7,908 bases of DNA, from NCBI GenBank assembly GCA_913031555.1, contig CAJWDO010000068.1:1-7908 (forward strand). The letters run 5' to 3'. A program made the position numbers and the translations under genes. The DNA comes from an uncultured Alphaproteobacteria bacterium (lineage in GTDB: Bacteria > Pseudomonadota > Alphaproteobacteria > Puniceispirillales > Puniceispirillaceae). Of this stretch, positions 6,010-7,908 are shown piece after piece (within the stretch, counting starts at the first letter, position 1; every line of letters starts with the position of its first letter). Under the pieces are notes generated by a model. The model was not told the DNA's origin. It searched no databases and saw only the letters and a list, made by a program, of their open reading frames with translations.

Positions 6010-6179
6010 TGGCACGACTGACCCCGAAACTTGTCTATGTCCTGGTGTTTCTGGTCGGCGGGCTTGTCGTGGTGGGGGATCATCTGACAAGCCGTAGCCT
6101 GTCCGGGCTTGGCGCGCCGGGCCAGCTTGGCAGTGCCTGTGCGCCTTGCGGCGCGCCCTGTATCGAAACTGACGGCTAG
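6009..6179 (+). CDS. Small single-span membrane protein with C-terminal CxxCxxxC
   Basis: This is a 56-residue protein. A short basic N-terminus (R3, K7) is followed by one hydrophobic segment (about 8-23, LVYVLVFLVGGLVVVG), a Ser/Gly-rich linker and a Cys cluster, CAPCGAPC at 44-51 (Cys44, Cys47, Cys51), with a short acidic end. By the positive-inside rule the tail should face the periplasm. Its ATG overlaps the permease stop (TGATG), it has its own AGGGGG ribosome site, and its TAG meets the opposing gene's stop. I do not recognise a named family. Context and the Cys cluster suggest a partner of the permease or of the periplasmic rhodanese, for example a sulfur or thiol relay or a metal site, where other bacteria often have a TusA-like carrier. 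That function is inference. The same frame is open upstream inside the permease gene, but that part is shadow. Confidence 0.7.
   Translation: MARLTPKLVYVLVFLVGGLVVVGDHLTSRSLSGLGAPGQLGSACAPCGAPCIETDG
6176..6179. other. Shared CTAG carrying two opposed stop codons
   Basis: CTAG is its own reverse complement. The plus-strand small Cys gene ends with TAG at 6177-6179 and the minus-strand PhnD-like gene ends with TAG at 6178-6176. The genes converge with a 4-base overlap and no terminator hairpin between them, so each transcript probably runs into the other gene. Confidence 0.85.
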
Positions 6180-6925
6180 CCTTCAACCGTGGCCATTACG
6201 TCATAGTCTGCCGCGTCGAGAATCGTCAGGTCGCGAAGACGTAGAATTGTTGCCATCCCATGCCAGGCAAGGTGGCTGCGAAAGTCCAGCAGCCGGGTAC
6301 GAAGCCTCTCAGCCATTTCTCCAGATAGCGCCCCGTCGGCAACAAAGGGAAGTCCCGGATAGAATGCCGTCTCGTCAATGACCCGCACCGCCGCCACATC
6401 ATCCGGGCAGGCCGTGCCGGCCAGCGCGAAACTCACCCTGTCAATCGCCGCAAGATGCGCCCTGCCGGCCGCCACCATGCCGATCGATGCGAGATGACCG
6501 CCGGACAGCAATGGGCGGTCCACATCATGCGCGGTGGTCTGGCGCAGATGCGCGGCAAAGGTGATGGCACCGGAAAATGATCCCGGCTCGTTGATGGCGA
6601 TTCGGTTGTGCGCCGGATCGAACGCCGCCAGCCTGTCGATCTCACTCTCCCGCGGCGTGATGATCAACGAGTTGTAATGTCCGCGCGGCACAGCGGCGTC
6701 ATCCATCACCGGCGTGGCAAGATAGTGGAACCGCCCTGCCGGCGCGGTTGCCAGCGTAATGCCGCACACCTGTCCGACCAGAAAATCACCTGCCGGCGTC
6801 CCGGCATTTTCGATACCGGCATTCTCGATATCGGCAATCTCCGGCGCCATCCAGTCATCCAGTGCGGCGAAAACAGCACGGCTTGGCGGTGCGAGATACA
6901 TATCGAATTTGGTTCTGACGCTCAT
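6176..6925 (-). CDS. PhnD-like substrate-binding-fold protein without signal peptide
   Basis: This 249-residue protein resembles the PhnD family (phosphate/phosphite/phosphonate-type periplasmic binding fold). Typical landmarks are present in order: LVGQVCG (49-55), YLATPV (68-73), the ligand-loop motif NEPGSFSG (112-119), SGGHLASI (141-148) and AAIDRVSFAL (159-168), then a proline-containing PGLPFV strand. The N-terminus (MSVRTKFDMY) is not a signal peptide, so the protein is probably cytoplasmic or its true start is elsewhere. It is therefore not a normal transporter receptor, and no permease is nearby. Its ATG overlaps the stop of the GMC oxidoreductase gene (ATGA at 6925-6922), implying coupled expression. 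Residues 33-42 (IENAGIENAG) come from a 15-base tandem duplication. Ligand and role are unknown; it might bind a phosphonate or another small anion linked to the oxidase. Confidence 0.78.
   Translation of the reverse strand: MSVRTKFDMYLAPPSRAVFAALDDWMAPEIADIENAGIENAGTPAGDFLVGQVCGITLATAPAGRFHYLATPVMDDAAVPRGHYNSLIITPRESEIDRLAAFDPAHNRIAINEPGSFSGAITFAAHLRQTTAHDVDRPLLSGGHLASIGMVAAGRAHLAAIDRVSFALAGTACPDDVAAVRVIDETAFYPGLPFVADGALSGEMAERLRTRLLDFRSHLAWHGMATILRLRDLTILDAADYDVMATVEG
6801..6840. repeat. 15-base tandem duplication inside the PhnD-like gene
   Basis: CCGGCATTTTCGATA (6801-6815) is followed by CCGGCATTCTCGATA (6816-6830), with one difference, and then a degraded third partial copy, TCGGCAATCT (6831-6840). 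The unit is in frame and encodes a repeated Ile-Glu-Asn-Ala-Gly. It probably arose by slippage and lengthens a surface loop near residue 35. Confidence 0.8.
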
Positions 6926-7908
6926 GCCGCAGACCGCCTTCTGTGGTCGTCAAGAATCATCGCCGCGGCTTTCTCGCCAATCATCAGCGACGGCGCGTTG
7001 AGGTTGCCATTGGTGATCGTCGGCATGATCGAGGCATCGGCGATGCGAAGCCCCTCGATCCCGTGAACATGAAGGTCTGGCGAGACGACAGCCAGATCAT
7101 CATTGCCCATCCGGCAGGTGCCGCAGACATGATAGGCGCTGTTGGCGTTGGCGCGGACAAAAGCGTCGATATCGGCGTCGCTGTTGACATCGGGGCCGGG
7201 CGATTCTTCGGGCCCGCGCACTTTGTCAAAGGCGGATTGCGCCGCAATCTCGCGGGTCATCCGGACGCTTTCGCGAAACACGCGCCGGTCCGCCTCGGCC
7301 TGTAGCCCGTTCAGACACATCAGCGGCGCGGCAAGCGGGTCGTCACTTGCCAACCTGACCCACCCGCGACTTTCGGTCCGCATCGGTCCGACATCAAAGC
7401 AATAGCCGTCCTTGTCTGGCGGCGGCGACCAGCCATCAAGGAAATAGGGCCAGAAATGATACTGGATATCGGGATAGGTGGCGTGGCTTGATCGCAGGAA
7501 GGCACCGACCCGGCTTGGTGTCGTCGTCGCCGGGCCGCTGTGGGTCAGGAACCATTGCAGTCCGATGGCCAGCATCCGGTGCCGTTTCAGCAACTTGTTC
7601 TGCGACAGGCCCGCCGCGCAGCGATGCTTTATATGAACCTCCAATTGGTCATGCAAATTCTCGCCAACGCCGGCAAGGTCCTGGCGCACCCTTATGCCAT
7701 GGGCGCGCAGCTGAGCGGCAGGCCCGATCCCCGACAGCATCAGGATCTGTGGTGACTGCACGGCACCGGCCGCCAGCGCCACCTCGCGGTCGCAATGCGC
7801 CGTCTCTGTCCTGCCGGCACGAAGGAAGGTGGCGCCGGTGACGCTGGTGCCGGTCATCGCCAGCCCGGTGACATGCGCCCCGGCCAGGATCGTCAGATTG
7901 TGGCGGCG
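6922..7908 (-). CDS. GMC-family flavoprotein oxidoreductase (BetA-like), C-terminal part
   Basis: The frame is open to the right edge, giving 328 residues of a family usually 530-560 long. The missing N-terminus would hold the FAD-binding GxGxxG motif. Visible are HNLTILAGA at the edge, the GMC signature GAVQSPQILMLSGIGP, LAGVGENLHDQLEVH, and the catalytic end: a His (codon 7131-7129) in YHVCGTCRMG, LRIADASIMP, and NGNLNAPSLMIGEKAA with the active-site Asn. Such enzymes (choline, alcohol or polyethylene-glycol dehydrogenases) oxidise an alcohol to an aldehyde with FAD in the cytoplasm or at the membrane. The frame passes the in-frame ATG at 7857, which lies well inside the conserved domain and is not a start. 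The stop overlaps the PhnD-like start. The substrate cannot be decided; the BetA resemblance alone does not prove choline. Confidence 0.9.
   Translation of the reverse strand, partial: RRHNLTILAGAHVTGLAMTGTSVTGATFLRAGRTETAHCDREVALAAGAVQSPQILMLSGIGPAAQLRAHGIRVRQDLAGVGENLHDQLEVHIKHRCAAGLSQNKLLKRHRMLAIGLQWFLTHSGPATTTPSRVGAFLRSSHATYPDIQYHFWPYFLDGWSPPPDKDGYCFDVGPMRTESRGWVRLASDDPLAAPLMCLNGLQAEADRRVFRESVRMTREIAAQSAFDKVRGPEESPGPDVNSDADIDAFVRANANSAYHVCGTCRMGNDDLAVVSPDLHVHGIEGLRIADASIMPTITNGNLNAPSLMIGEKAAAMILDDHRRRSAA

Noticed and set aside
5566..6186. Minus-strand open frame over the end of the permease and the small Cys gene
   Set aside because: Its Arg/Pro-rich, low-information sequence is opposite a clear membrane protein, so it is a shadow.

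Overview
The window contains two kinds of DNA joined near position 1470. Positions 1 to about 1470 are AT-richer and tightly packed. They hold the last codons of one unidentified gene, a complete gene for a Rossmann-fold protein related to ketopantoate reductases, and, on the minus strand, the 3' part of a gene I do not recognise. Codon use (many AGA, AGG, CAA and AAA codons) and the style of the Rossmann protein suggest a microalgal or other photosynthetic eukaryote, but this is recollection, and a compact virus or bacterium cannot be excluded. From about 1471 to the end the DNA is GC-rich with strong codon bias, Shine-Dalgarno sites and overlapping stop/start pairs. That is typical of a free-living, probably marine, alphaproteobacterium. 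Both genes at the join are cut mid-protein, so a chimeric assembly or clone is the simplest explanation.

Bacterial part, left to right: (a) the 3' end of a dipeptide/oligopeptide ABC transporter ATPase (DppD/OppD type), overlapping by one base the complete second ATPase (DppF/OppF type); (b) a TauD/TfdA-like Fe(II)/2-oxoglutarate oxygenase shortly downstream on the same strand; (c) an AT-rich gap of about 150 bases with promoter-like and hairpin sequence; (d) a sulfur group on the plus strand: an exported double-domain rhodanese, a 160-base gap with a short direct repeat, a YeeE/YedE-family sulfur-compound permease, and a 56-residue single-membrane-segment protein ending in CAPCGAPC whose start overlaps the permease stop; (e) on the minus strand, the C-terminal part of a GMC flavoprotein oxidoreductase (BetA-like) followed, with an ATGA overlap, by a PhnD-like substrate-binding-fold protein without a signal peptide. 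The two opposed gene groups meet at a shared CTAG where both stop codons lie.

Functionally, the sulfur group reads as uptake of thiosulfate or a related sulfane-sulfur compound. The rhodanese would act in the periplasm and YeeE would move sulfur across the inner membrane through cysteines. The small Cys protein sits where other bacteria often encode a TusA-like sulfur carrier. It is the best candidate here for something undescribed. The peptide transporter ends and the oxygenase may form one transcription unit, and the GMC oxidase and PhnD-like protein are probably translated together. Their substrates cannot be read from the sequence.
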